Part shown: positions 36,803 to 48,429 of the stretch, one piece after another | How positions within the stretch are numbered: the stretch's first letter is position 1 | Layout of the letters: the number at the start of each line of letters is the position of its first letter | NCBI GenBank assembly: GCA_018398815.1 | Contig: JAFLJL010014642.1 | Location: 22,346-86,345, forward strand | Length of the DNA: 64,000 bases | DNA from: Conus ventricosus | Taxonomy: Eukaryota > Mollusca > Gastropoda > Neogastropoda > Conidae | Direction: 5' to 3' | Notes under the pieces: generated by a model | Told to the model about the DNA's origin: nothing | Databases searched by the model: none | What the model saw: only the letters and a program-made list of their open reading frames with translations | Position numbers and translations under genes: made by a program

Positions 36803-39300
36803 TCAAATGAACGATCTGGAAAATCACAGAATCATAAAAACACTGAACCAGTGAGAAAGTAACCAAGCGAGAAATCAATCAGAAAACACTGAACCTCGGC
36901 GGAGACCAAAAAAATCCTGGGCTGTATGAAGCAGGAAAAAAATTAGCAGAGAGGAACAGACAAAAAAAAAATACTGTACAGCATTATGAAAACATAAACA
37001 CCGCCATCCCAGACAATTGAATCAATGCCAGCTAATAAAACTCCATGAGATACAAGGGCCCCCAAAGTCTCATGGAATTGCACTTAAAACTGTAGCCCAT
37101 TTTGCGCAATTGCAGCTGTTGGGGGCAGTTATTATTCAAAAAAATATACACACAAAGGCAACAGAAACGAAAAGAAATTAAAACAACCTGAACCGATAAA
37201 AACAGAAAAAGACAACTGCCAACAGCACGCCAAAACCGCAAAACAAGAGCAACATTTTGATCCATTTATAATGGAATAATATATTTAAGAACATAATTTT
37301 AAATTTTTTTATAAAAATAGATCAAGGCGTATAATAAAAGTGAAGAAGTCAATAAATAAAGACCTGGAGTCTATACAAGACATTTCCATAGACCCCAAAT
37401 GTAAATCAATGCGGAGCTTCGATGTAAAAATACCTTCCATAAGATCTATTCTAAGAAACGCTGAGCAAGACACCACAACGATGGACCGCGTTTTTTGAGC
37501 GTGTGAGTACTATCTTAGACAAATACTAATTAAGATAAAAACATAGATAGATATTATGAAAAATATAAGAAACTTAAATTAAAGAACTTGTTATGCAAAA
37601 AAGGAAGACATAATCACGAACTTATCAAGAACTTATTAAGAACTTACTTAAGAACCATGATCAAGAACTTATAAAGGACCTAAATAAAACTTGGGGATAA
37701 CATAGAGAAAGACTAAAGGACAACCTTAGAAGTAACTAAAGTAAGAACTTGAGCATAACTTTGTTTAAAAACTTAAAGGAATTGAGTGAGTGCATGCGGG
37801 GTGGGGGGTGGGCAGGTGGGGGTGGGGGTGTGGCAAGCGAGGGGCAGACAAAACAAACCAACCAAACCACAACCACACAAAAGACGTCCAGGGTATAGGG
37901 GGGTGGGGGGACGTGCGTCGAGGGGTAGGCCAAAACCCACAACACACAAAAAATAGAACTCCTAGGGCCAGCATCTTGCTTTGTGACTAAACAGGCAGTG
38001 TCTCGCGCGCAACCACAATCAACCCAAGTGAACACATGGCCGTTTGGCCGAGATTTAGCCGCTGAGCTTTGCTGTTGCAGCCCGCGCGAATATGTAGACA
38101 AGGCTATCACATATGGGTCGTTGACCTAGTTTGCCACCAAGCTAAGCCGGTGCTGACGACATTGGCGCACGCGAACACAAATGGTTGTATGCCTATTTTG
38201 CTGTGCCCTCTTTTCTCAACCAGGCCTTGCAACTGTCAATATGGCAGAGTTACAAAAAATACACATATAAATAAAAAAATTAAATAAAAATACTAATATA
38301 ATATACTGCTGTAGCCAAGCTTTTAAGGCGGCTCTAATCGCCAGTAGTATACATCCGTCAATGTAATAATTGGAGCATTTATAAGAAGAAGTGCTGTCCA
38401 CCACACTACACCTCACCATACTGGAATGAACTAAGGTCTGCCTAACCCTATCTAGTTTTTTGCCAGAACCCCGAAAATCGCATCCAGTTGCATAAGTTTA
38501 ATAATAGTTTGGCGTTTGCTACACAGTACATATAAAATACTGAATCCTAGCCTTTGGAATTTCGGAAAGATATAGAAAACACACAGAAAGTAGAATGGTT
38601 TCCTAATACAATCAGCACATGTTCAACCTGCGTCATAAGATATAAACGCCATGTTTTGATGCGTTATATGTTTTATAAATAATGACTAAGGGCTGTCTCA
38701 AGCCAACGCCCAAAAATCAACGCGAGAAGAATAGTATAGCTTTTATTTTGTTTATCAACATAGCGCCGCTTTTTAAAAAAGGAAAGCCCTCATCAACAGA
38801 TAAACACATAAAAAAATAGACCTCAACTTGACCGGTAATGTTCATTTTCATTTCCATGAACCAACAAACCTGAAGATAGTCGTTCATTTCCAAAGCAGTC
38901 GGTATCACTTTTTATATCTAATTTTCTCCACCCACTAGGAAAGCAATACATCTTCGGTTTCGGCGGTCAACTAACATGCATACACATGAACTTTTTTAAC
39001 AAGTCCTCTAACATGCAGTTAAAGTAAAACATGTGATATGATAGCACAATTCTGTTCCACATTAAACCTGCTCACCATATTTAGAAAAACACACCAAGCC
39101 CAATACACAGCGCAATAAAAACGTCCTACCAGGACGCATTCAGTAAGAATAATGATGAAACCCGTGTTGGTTACTATCATGTGAGCGCTGTGAAAAATGA
39201 TGAAATATATTGCAATGCAGCTGGCCCCGGCGTGAGGGATTGGGGAGGAGGAGAAGGGGGGGAGAGGGGCGGCAGTATTGATTTTTTAGCCTCTCTGTTT
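36803..39300. other. Right interior of the Polinton, nothing recognised
   Basis: AT-rich sequence with a degenerate short repeat around AAGAACTTAT at about 37,585-37,755 (six or more imperfect units of 11-16 bases) and an atypical GC-rich piece with G-runs at 37,790-38,220. The open frames through the G-run piece are low complexity. Confidence 0.4.
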
Positions 39301-39311
39301 GGCCAGCAGGT

Positions 39312-39690
39312 GTGAGGACGCGCGCGCGCGTGAATGAGTGTCTGTCTCTCTGCCTGTCAGTCCCGTCTGTGTGTGTGTTGTGTTGTGTGTGTGTGGTGTA
39401 TGTGTGTGTGTGTTGGGGGTGGTGGGGGGTGGCGAAAAAGGTTTTGGGGTGGGTGGAGGGTTGGGTGCATGTGAATGATAGAGAGGAAGAGGTAGGTAGA
39501 CAGCAGACAGGAAGGAGACACAGAAAAGTATGCGAAGAAGTGAGAGTGTGTGTGTGAGTGTGTGTGTGTTGGTGTGAAGTGTGGTGTGAGTGAGTGTGTG
39601 TGTGTGTGTGTGAGAGTGTTGAGTGCGCGTTGTGAACGTGTGTGGTGTGTGTGTGTGTGTGTGGTGGTAGTGAGTGATGTGTGAGTGTCT
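39312..39690 (+). repeat. TG-rich microsatellite close to the right Polinton end
   Basis: Interrupted TG repeats with GA, GTGG and CGCG elements, beginning about 400 bases from the right terminal inverted repeat. No counterpart exists near the left end or in copy 2. A dinucleotide tract is unusual for Polinton interiors and may be a secondary insertion or expansion. Confidence 0.8.
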
Positions 39691-39904
39691 GTTCTCTCTG
39701 TCCTCTCTTTTCTTCTGTCTGTCTGTTCTGAGGCAACTTAACCTTCAGGGTTATCCTCTCTCTCTCCCCACACAGTAATTAACATACCGCGAAGTAATTA
39801 TTCGGATAGACCTGTTGCACACCACCGTAATCTGGTCGCTTCAGACACAACTGCTTTTCCCTTCGTATACACTAATGGGGCGTGATTCAGTCTAGCTACT
39901 TTCT

Positions 39905-40098
39905 CTACGACCATCTATGAAAAAGATTAGTAAATTAGAATTAAAAACGGGATAACCCTACAACAGTAATTTGTTTGTCGGTCTCTATTTTTTTGGTCTT
40001 GTCCAGCGAACAGGAATAGAGCGGCTTTTAGTCCACTTTCGCCCAAAAACTTGTGGAGTGAGCACGTTAGCTCAGAAAACGGTAGATTAACGTACACT
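39905..40098 (-). repeat. Polinton right terminal inverted repeat
   Basis: The reverse complement of this stretch matches 24,022-24,215. It ends in CT at 40,098, giving the AG...CT termini of Polintons. The block GCGAAAGTGG appears here as CCACTTTCGC at 40,033-40,042. Confidence 0.88.
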
Positions 40099-40329
40099 CG
40101 GGGACATCCAGCGGCGGACAGTGGACTTATCGCCTTGCTAACCGATGAGATCTATCATGAAGAAAGGAAAAAGAATCTTATTTGACACACGCCCTCACAT
40201 TTTTGCATAGTTCTTGTATTGTACGTATGCCAAAATAATGCATATGATGGATTCAACGCCCTATCCCTTTCATCCACTGTGGTTATACATTACAACCTGG
40301 CTTCGGCAGACAGATGCGTGCTCTGGTCC

Positions 40330-41035
40330 TATATCTTCTGCTCTTTGTTGCTTGAAGACTCACAGGTCCTCTGACTTCTGCCTCATTGTTGCTTGAAGAC
40401 TCACTGGTCCTCTGCCTTCTGTCTCTTTGTTGCATGAAGCCTCACTGGTCCACTGGACTTCTGCCTCTTTTGCTTGAAGTCCTCACTGGTCCTCTGTCAT
40501 CTGTCACTTGTTTGCTGAAGCCTCACTGTCCTCTGTCTTCTGCCTCTTTTTGCATGAAGACTCACTGGACCTCTGTCTTCTGCCTCTTGTTTGCTATGAA
40601 GCCTCACAGGTTCCTCTGTCTTCTGTCTCTTATTGCTTGAAGCCTCACTGGTCCACATGTCTTCTGCCCTCCTGTGTGCTAGAAGCCTCACTGTCCTCTG
40701 TCTTCTGTCTCTTGTTGCGCCTGAAAGACACCTGGTCCTCTGTCTTCTGTCCACTTGTTGCTTGAAGGCCTCACTGTTCCCTGTCATCTTCCTCTATGAT
40801 GCTTGAAGACTCGACTGGTCCAATATCTTCCTGCCTCCTTTGTTGACTGAAGGACACTCTGTCCTATACTACTGCCTCTACGTTTGACTGAAGCCTGTAA
40901 CTGGTCCCTATAACTTCTGCCTCTTTGTTGACTGAAGCCTTACTGGTCCTGACAACTTCTTGCACTTTGTTGACTGAAGCCTTACTGGACCCTATATCTT
41001 ACTGCCACTTAGTTGACAGAAGCCTCACTGGTGAA
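40330..41035 (+). repeat. 41-bp minisatellite, about 17 units
   Basis: Units contain CACTGGTCCTCTGTCTTCTG and TTTGTTGCTTGAAGCC. The last third switches to a variant with CCTATATCTTCTG and TTGACTGAAG. The same variant order and about the same unit number are found at 61,800-62,510. This side shows more indels. No protein meaning is implied by the open frames. Confidence 0.94.
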
Positions 41036-41454
41036 AGTGTGTATGAAGATGTCTCTCTGTCTTTGAAGCCTGTTCTTTCTGCATAGAGGTGGGGGCATGA
41101 AGTGTTCGTTGGATCATTGTCAAGGCTGTAAGTTCACCGAGTTATAATCAAAAGGTCATAGATACATGCGAGTTCCATAATAACCGCTCGCTGGCTAAAC
41201 AGAAGTCAGTAAATATTCTCGATGTGACAAGATTCAACCATGCTTACAGGGCGCACCTACACAGATGAAAAACCAAACTAAATGGGGAACGGATGCGCTA
41301 GAATGTGTTGATGGAATATTGTTGGAGATCATCAGAAAGAAGACTCTTCCTAACTTACGTTATCCCTAGATTTTAGAAGAAAGAATTTTGCTCCGTCTTG
41401 TCTTTTTAAACTGCAAAGATAAATTGAACACACACACACACACACCACACACAC

Positions 41455-41507
<53 letters not shown>

Positions 41508-42295
41508 CACACTGCAACACACACACACAACGCACACACGCACGCACGATCGCACGCACGGCACGCGCCCGCGTGCGTTATCTGGTTGCGCAAACGTACT
41601 ATATGACTTTGCGTTTAAAAAACACACTTGACGAGGAGAAACTGAACAACACACTAGCAAATAGATACTATCAGGTAAACTGCCTGATGAATGTCGGTGA
41701 TAACTAGGATGATTTCTGACTTAGTCTGGCACTTCAGTTCCATGACTCGTATAATCAATGACCTTCAGATTAAAACACGGTGAACTTTCAGTCCTGACAA
41801 TAAATCCAACGAGACTCAGGTCTCCTAAACTAAAAAACAGAGAATGAGTAAAAATTCAGATTGCGTTTACACGTTTGAACCGAGCTCCATGAAGCCATCT
41901 GAGACCCGACAGGTTTTCCTCTGTTTTGTTATCGTTTAGTTTTATTTCGCTTTTGGAAGTTCTGATTTTCTTGAAAGCTGACAGTACCTATTTAACTCTC
42001 TCCCACCCTCTCCCCCACACCCCCCCCCCCCCTTCTCTCACTCTTATATACAGATGGTTCAGATTTTCATAAACGTTTTTCTGCCACTAACCACATTACT
42101 ATGTCATTATTAAACAACTAGGAACCATATGTGACAATGTATCAACCGCACCAATCCTTGTTTCTACAGCAGTGATAACAAAATTAACACATTGTTTATT
42201 CCTATTCCATGAAATGTAATACAGAGATCCAAACATAGCTTTGTTGCAAAAGTGAGACGCCTTGCAGGCGGAAATCCAAACAACTATTAAATAAA
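41036..42295. other. Noisy counterpart of 62,511-63,735 with a (CA)n tract
   Basis: Mixed sequence carrying CA/TA repeats at 41,429-41,525 and a C-run at 42,018-42,032. It aligns with copy 2 throughout, with extra bases on this side. No gene recognised. Confidence 0.6.
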
Positions 42296-42299
42296 AGTT

Positions 42300-42560
42300 G
42301 AGCGAACCGCGAGAGAAACGTGGACAAACGAGTCACAAGACCCGAAACACGACGCGTTATTCGACCACTTTATTCTTCTTCAGGCAACACCACAAACAAT
42401 AGGACAATGAATATGAAAATGAAAATCTAAGCCAAGAGAAAAATTCCGTTCAATTTCATTTATAATGTCCCTATTTGTTTGTGTCTTTCCTGAAGAGACC
42501 TGAGAGGTCGAAACGCTCATGTTTTGTCATGTGACACGTTAGTCCACTTTCTCTTTCGGT
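42300..42560. mobile_element. Inverted-repeat element with hammerhead-like motifs in both arms (copy 1)
   Basis: Two arms of about 110 bases, each with the reverse complement of the other, surround a short AT-rich centre near 42,430. The right arm has CCTGAAGAGACCTGAGAGGT followed by CGAAACG. The cleaner version is at 63,740-64,000, described there. Confidence 0.7.
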
Positions 42561-43030
42561 TCGCTAACAATTTATTAAGATTATCTTTGATGCAATCAAG
42601 ATACTGACACATATGCCACCATGTATGATCAAGTAGCATTCCCGCCCTCAACCCCACCCATTCTTTGGGAACAGGGGACAGGATGTAGGTCCGGGAAGGG
42701 GAAGCTATAGAGAGTATTATATAGGTTGTCAAATTGTCACTCAGCCCGTGGGACTGGAGAAAGGGGGTGGGGAGGGGGTTGGGGTGGGAATGAAAATGAA
42801 ATCATCAAAGAAAAACACACATCAGCAATATAGAAAACAAAGCGTGTCAATATAGCCATCCACTTCGCCCCCCCCCCCAACCCCCCTTCCATCCTTCTTC
42901 TGTATCCCCCTAACCACTAACCACCTAACCCCTTTTATAGAGCTGGTTACCACACCATCCCCCACCACCACCATCTCCCTCTCCACTCCCCACCCCCACC
43001 ACGCCCGCGCCACACTGCCACCACTACCCA
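42561..43030. other. Unpaired spacer, no gene recognised
   Basis: Mixed then C/G-rich sequence with short runs of G (42,765) and C (42,870). No counterpart within the window, since copy 2 ends at 64,000. Confidence 0.4.
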
Positions 43031-43031
43031 C

Positions 43032-43120
43032 GTGAACTTTCTGATGATTGAACTTTCTGATGAGTGAACTTTCAGATGAGTGAACTTTCTGATGATTGAA
43101 CTATCTGAAGAGTGAACTTA
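43032..43120 (+). repeat. 16-bp short tandem repeat, about 5.5 units
   Basis: Units of TGAACTTTCTGATGAG with one or two substitutions each, immediately left of the C-rich array. The repeated CTGATGA word is not followed by a hammerhead core and is taken as chance. Confidence 0.9.
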
Positions 43121-43164
43121 ATACACTGAAAGAAGAATCGAACGAGTGATATGTGTTCGCTATC

Positions 43165-43745
43165 GCCCCCCCCCCCCTTCCTCCACCCCACCCCAGACAC
43201 CCACACCCAACCCCCCCCTTCCACCTCCCATGCCCCAGACACACCCCACACCCAACCCCCCCCTTCCTCCACCCATCCCAGACACACCCACTTCCTCAAC
43301 CACTCCCCCCCCATACCTACCACGCCCACCCCAGACACCCACTTACCCATCCCCCACCCTTCCTCCACCCCTCCCATCCCCCAGACACCCACACCCAACC
43401 CCCACCCAACCTCCACCCCTTCACCCAAGACACCCACTCACCATCCCCCACCCATCCCCACCCCTCCCCATACACGCCACTACCCACCCCCACCCGTCAC
43501 TCCACCCCTCCCAGACCACCCACTTCACCATCCCCCACCCTTTCCCCACCCCTCCCCCGAAAACCCAACTCCCAACCCCCACCCTCCTCCACCCCCTCCC
43601 CAGACACCCACACCCATCCCCCACGCCCTTATCCTCCCCCCATCCCCAGACACCCACTCCCATCCCCCAACCCTATCCACCACCCCTCCCCAGACACCCA
43701 CTCCCATCCCCCACCCCCCCTTCCACCCCTCCACGCCACTCCTTA
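43165..43745 (+). repeat. C-rich minisatellite, G-quadruplex-prone on the minus strand
   Basis: About 580 bases consisting almost only of C, A and T, built from degenerate units of about 45-50 bases marked by CCCCAGACACCCAC. All six frames give low-complexity Pro/Thr/His or Gly/Val/Trp translations. The minus strand carries many GGGG runs at short spacing. It is unique in the window. Confidence 0.92.
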
Positions 43746-45585
43746 CCGCGTTCAATAACTTTTGGTCGAATGAACATCATTGGTACGTTGAACAAGTAAA
43801 GCTCGAAGCCCCAAACCCCCCTCCCCCCCCCCCCCCCTAGCGATAGAATTAACAACACCGCCCACCAACACACCCCTCATCATCAAAGTGTTAGCCATTG
43901 CAGAAATACTAACTAAAAAAATAATGCACCCGCTACCTTCCCCGACACCTCCTTACAAACTGATCGAAACTTCGTAATAAAAAACAAAATGTCTGAAGCG
44001 GCACAAACCACATTTGTCAAAAAAACACGCACACACATCAAACAGAAACCGAGATTAGTATCGTTCTTACCACTGTTTTTCTTTTCTTTCAACGCTTTTT
44101 GCGCTTCGATACAACGCGTAATGAAGTAAAAAACAGTTTCAAGATTAATTTCACGTCAAAACATGGCGAAATGAAGTATATCTGACCGTAGCATGCTTAA
44201 TTTAACGTGCAACGTCCCAAACCCGTAGATTAAAAGTAAATGAATTTAAATCACTAGTACCGAGCAAAAGTCAAGTATACTTTTTCAAACGGTGCAATAA
44301 CACACAGAGCAAAAGTTCAGTTTATCAAGTATTTTTGTTTTCAAACCGACAAAGATACAATACCATAAACAAACGCGTTTGATCGTGAACGTTTTCGTCC
44401 ATAACCGAAGAAATCAACTTGTATCAAGCGATAATATAGCACATAGTTGAAGATAACGTAATTGTTTATGGATGTTTTGCATCCTCCGTATATGACCAGT
44501 CTTTTTTCTTTTTTCAAGCTCTCCCATGTGGAAAACAGAAAATGAATGAGTTATGAACGACCGTTGATGGCTTCAAGTCTCTTGTAGGAACCCCCAGTTT
44601 TGCTTGTGTATGATTCCATATTTTTGAACACTCATACTTAATATGGAACGTACAACTATCATTTATTTCTCGTCATCAAACAATCCGACGGTCTATGTGC
44701 TGTAGACGCTCACATGTACTTTGAGCATGAGAGTTTTACTCGTCTGCAGCAGTGTTTAAATCAGCCGAAACGGGCACAAAGAAAACAACGGACTAAGATT
44801 ACTACTAAGAGAACGTATCTACCTCTCCACCACCCTCACCCCCAGAGGGGTTGCCAGATTCACGGACAAACAAACTGACTCAACTGCGGGGAAAATCAGG
44901 GCAGGAGCAGTGTGACAGCTTTCCCAGCTTCAGGAGGCAGCATCAGGCTTTTCATTGATGCCCACAGCTGATTTGGTTGACTAGAGAAGTTGACTAAGAG
45001 GTTGCCCCACTAACGAAACAACCCCCCCCCCCCCCCGACCATTCCCAGTCCTGTCCCTCCCATCCACAATCTCCACGCCCCCAGTCCTCACAAATAACCC
45101 TGTGATGTGGCCAAGTTATTGCATCAGGTCCAATCAAGCGTAGCAACAAATGACAGAAGACCAGTGTGGCAAGCACAGAATCTGACAACTTCACTGAAGT
45201 GTCAACAACAAACGTGCCCACTAAGCAAAGAACTGGGTGGTGGAAAGTGGCACACACACACACACCTACACGCTACAACACGCACAAACCACACGATGAA
45301 GAAGAAGAAAGAAACGAAACACACATGGCAGATTGAAATATTCTCGAGAGAAAAATCGAAATAGTAATTTGAACAATCAAAGACTACGAACGATTCTGAT
45401 GAAGACTGGAAAAAAATCAATGAATATTACTGAATCAGATCAAATGCTAAGACTCCAGAAACGAAAAGGATCAATACACAACAAACACCTAAGGCAGTCA
45501 AGGAAGTGAAAGAGGACATGCGGAATCTACAGCCCATCATTGATCTTTACGATTTACTAAAATGTAATTTTGATCACAAATTCAT
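43746..45585. other. Unpaired spacer, no gene recognised
   Basis: Mixed AT-rich sequence. It contains a C-run at 43,825-43,838, another at 45,022-45,036, and short CA repeats near 45,253. No domain, RNA gene or counterpart elsewhere in the window is visible. Confidence 0.45.
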
Positions 45586-45587
45586 AT

Positions 45588-45610
45588 TTTGTGTGTGTGT
45601 GTGTGTGGTG

Positions 45611-45641
<31 letters not shown>

Positions 45642-45810
45642 TGGTGTGTGGTGTGTGTGTGAGTGATTAGTGTTTGGTGTTGTGTGTTTGTGTGTGTGTT
45701 ATGAGAGAGAGAGAGAGAAAGAAAGAAAAGAAAGAAAGAGAGAGAGAGAGAGAGAGAGATGAAGAGAGAGAGGAGAGGAGAGAGAGAGAGGAGAGAGATA
45801 GATACGAGAT
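45588..45810 (+). repeat. Compound microsatellite (TG)n(GA)n
   Basis: Interrupted TG repeats at 45,588-45,700 followed by GA/GAAA repeats to about 45,805. Similar in type to 7,521-7,669 but with different flanks, so not part of that duplicated pair. Confidence 0.95.
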
Positions 45811-45998
45811 CAGGGTCGACAAGCACACGTTTTCCTCATCTCTTCAACCTGAAAATACTATTGTGTAGTGGTGTATGGTGTAGTGTGCGTGCGTGCAATA
45901 GGAGCGAGAGTCTTGTTTGGCGTACGTGTTTGTGTGCGCGTCGGATGTGTGTGTGAGCGTGGTTGGGTGCGCGCGTTCGCGCTTGTTGTGTTTTTCAC

Positions 45999-46214
45999 CA
46001 GTGGTGGAGGAGACACCCAATGATGAGGCGTTAACGTTGGTGTCGAGGCGGTAACGGCAGCTGCAGGTGGCGATAGCGACAGCTGCCTCCATTGACGACC
46101 CCACCGAGAAGTCGCTTGGTGCGACTGTCCGAAGCTGTGTAGAAGGTCTATTAGTGACCGACGAAAGGGCTACCGAAGCCCACGTTAGTGGGACGATCAA
46201 GTGAAGGGCTAGCG
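45999..46214 (-). CDS. Possible internal coding exon, 216 bp
   Basis: On the minus strand a 3' splice-site-like sequence, a 20-base pyrimidine tract followed by TGACAG, ends at 46,215. The next 216 bases are open, of balanced composition and without low-complexity bias, and end at a GTGAAA donor-like site (45,998). The translation begins with a hydrophobic stretch (LALHLIVPLTWASVALS) and contains a CSCRYR segment. No ATG precedes it in frame. An exon of a secreted or membrane protein is conceivable, but I do not recognise it. It is the only host coding candidate in the window. Confidence 0.3.
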
Positions 46215-46258
46215 CTGTCAGAGAGACAAAGAGAGGAAACAAATATTGTTTGGGAGTG

Positions 46259-46259
<1 letters not shown>

Positions 46260-46310
<51 letters not shown>

Positions 46311-46430
46311 TGTGAGTGTGTGTTGTGTGTGTGTGTGTGTGTGTGTATGTGCGTCGTGTGTGTGTGTAGTGAGTGTGTGTGCGTGTGTTTGTGTGTTTGC
46401 TGTGGTGTGTGTGTATGTGTGTGTGATGTA
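46260..46430 (+). repeat. (TG)n microsatellite
   Basis: An uninterrupted TG tract of about 50 bases followed by interrupted TG with GTGA and GTGC elements. It lies immediately left of the start of duplicated copy 2. Confidence 0.95.
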
Positions 46431-46769
46431 GCCAGCGAGCGTGCCTGCGTGCCTGCGTCAGTGTGAATGTTCGCGCGCATAATCAGAAAGAAATTATGAA
46501 AAGGAAACACACAGTATCAATATTTCCACACACTCAGCCAAGTTGTTATAGTCATCATAATCTCATGAAAATCTTAACCAATTTTTGGTAAAAATCCTGA
46601 TGCGAACATTAATTGGAATTCCTTCCTTTCCCCACTGTCCCTCCAAACAGTCCGATTCTGCCCTCCCACTCGCACAGGTCTATCATTCTGCAGTTCTCGT
46701 AGCTACAGACACTTTCACAAACACTTCTGCGAATTAATATCACCACTGGAACGATACTTGGAGCACTGT

Positions 46770-48395
46770 AATCTGCCTAACGACACACGTTTAACCGGAG
46801 CTCATCCCGCGCGATGTTTACCAGTCGCCATCTTGTTGCGTACTCAAGAGAGAGAGAGAGAGAGGAGAGAGAGATGCGTCCGTTTCCCAAAACACCAAAG
46901 AGCCCAGCCCCGTGTCGCAGTGGGTCTAATGCAAAGTCGTAAACTGAGGGAGTACTAAACCACCATATACAGCCGTCCGAGGGCCAACCTGGCAGCAACA
47001 TCATCGACAAGAAGAAGAAAAAAAAAAGAGGAGAAACAAGAAGATGAACAAGCATGAGGAGATCAGGAAGAACAAGTACCTGAAGAAGAACAGGAAGATG
47101 CAGAAGAACACTAATTCGCTATAACATTAAAAACATTAAAAACGTTTACTTTGGGCGATGAACTGGTGCACAGTTTTGAAAATTTTTTCGTTTTCTTCCC
47201 TGGTTAATGTTTGGTCACCAAAAAGAAGTGTGTGAGTATCAATACAGTTAGGATTGAGAGTGAATAACGTATTCGTTCTTATCTGTATGTAGTTTGAACA
47301 ATCTAACAGGTAGTGCTCTGTATTTTCTGTGTGATGGCCACACGCACATTTTGGATCAGCCAGTAAATGTCTGTTGTGTAAGTCGTGATTAATATTACTC
47401 ATTCCTAAGCGTAATCTGCAATGGTTTATTTGATCCTGCCTCAATCCAATGTAATAGTAGGAGGAACAGTGGTGTCTGACGTAGTCAGAAAACGTTTAAA
47501 TTGGCTGATAGAGTTTGTTGACTTAACGTTGTCTGGAAGGTTGTTCCACAAAATGACTGTACTAGGTAAAAATGATTTTTTATATAATTCAGTTCTAAAT
47601 CGTGGCACTGTTCTTTCTAGTGGCCGACTCCTATGGTAACGATTTTGGTCAGAGACTAGAGAAGGAAGAAGATCAGCTAAATAGTTTGGACAGACGCCAT
47701 TAACCATTTTATGAAATTGTATCAGCTTGTGTCTTTTCCGTCTTTCTTGTAATGAACAAAAGCCAGACTCTTCGTATAATTTCTGGTGACTTGTTCCTTA
47801 ACCCCACCAATGATAGTACGAATTGCTTCTAGGTGTAGCTTTTCTAACATAATTGACTGGGTATCTGTGCAGTTATCCCACAAAATGTCTGCGTAGTCAA
47901 AATGGGGCAAAATAAAGGATTTGTACATCGTCTCCAAAGTATTTCTGGTTAGTCTGTATTTGTATTTTTTAAGACACGCAATTAACATATTCACTTTGTT
48001 GGCTATGAATTGGATGTGTTCGTCCCATTTGCAGTTGTCTTGAAAAGTTACTCCTAAATGTTTATGAGATTTTGACGGTTCTAAGGTCTTCCTTCCAAAT
48101 GTGAGTGGTAAAATTTGGCACTGATCACGGGTAATATTGACAAGTTCGGTTTTATTCTCGTTGAAGTTAATTTTCCAAAGTTTGGCCCAACGGGCAACTT
48201 TCTGAAGGTCAGAATTTAAGATTTCTTCTCTGATGTGTGGATTATTTAAGGCAAGCGATAAACTAGTATCATCGGCAAACAATTTAATTGTTGCCTGAAT
48301 TCCATTTACAATGTCGTTAATGTATAACAAAAACAGTAAAGGACCAAGGACAGATCCTTGGGGAACACCTGCTGGAATTCTTTTCAACTCGGACT
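46770..48395 (-). pseudogene. 5'-truncated non-LTR retrotransposon (LINE) with reverse transcriptase C-terminal half
   Basis: On the minus strand 48,395-47,722 reads GVPQGSVLGPLLFLLYINDI followed by FADDTSL, the catalytic reverse transcriptase box with both aspartates, then the thumb region. After a frameshift near 47,710 it continues with WNNLPDNVKSTNSISQFKRF (about 47,530). After a second shift near 47,442 a cysteine/histidine motif follows, CACG then HYLLDC. About 350 bases of 3' UTR with a T-rich tract follow. The 5' end is cut just before GVPQGS, so endonuclease and N-terminal reverse transcriptase are missing. Jockey/CR1-like by motif style; clade uncertain. Confidence 0.88.
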
Positions 48396-48429
48396 TTTCG
48401 CCTTTTCCTCTCCCATAATCCCCCATGTC

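Larger units (their letters stand above)
24022..40098 (+). mobile_element. Polinton/Maverick DNA transposon, about 16.1 kb, apparently complete in length
   Basis: It is bounded by inverted repeats of about 194 bp starting with AG, flanked by GTGGAG and CGGGGA where the empty copy has GTGGGG, compatible with a 6-bp target duplication seen through noise. It encodes a protein-primed type B DNA polymerase (31,045-34,530). Length, terminal bases, duplication size and polymerase are those of Polintons. I cannot positively identify the expected integrase, packaging ATPase, protease and capsid genes. Coherent but unassigned reading exists at 28,670-28,960 (minus), 34,560-35,480 (minus) and 36,237-36,680 (plus). 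Dense indels break every gene. Confidence 0.88.

Noticed and set aside
38090..38160. Polinton integrase motif on the plus strand
   Set aside because: A stretch reading WVVDLVCHQAK is faintly similar to the start of the integrase core, but no second or third catalytic residue could be found nearby.
43146..43840. Proline-rich protein of over 200 residues
   Set aside because: All three plus frames are open because the sequence is almost pure C, A and T. This is a tandem array.
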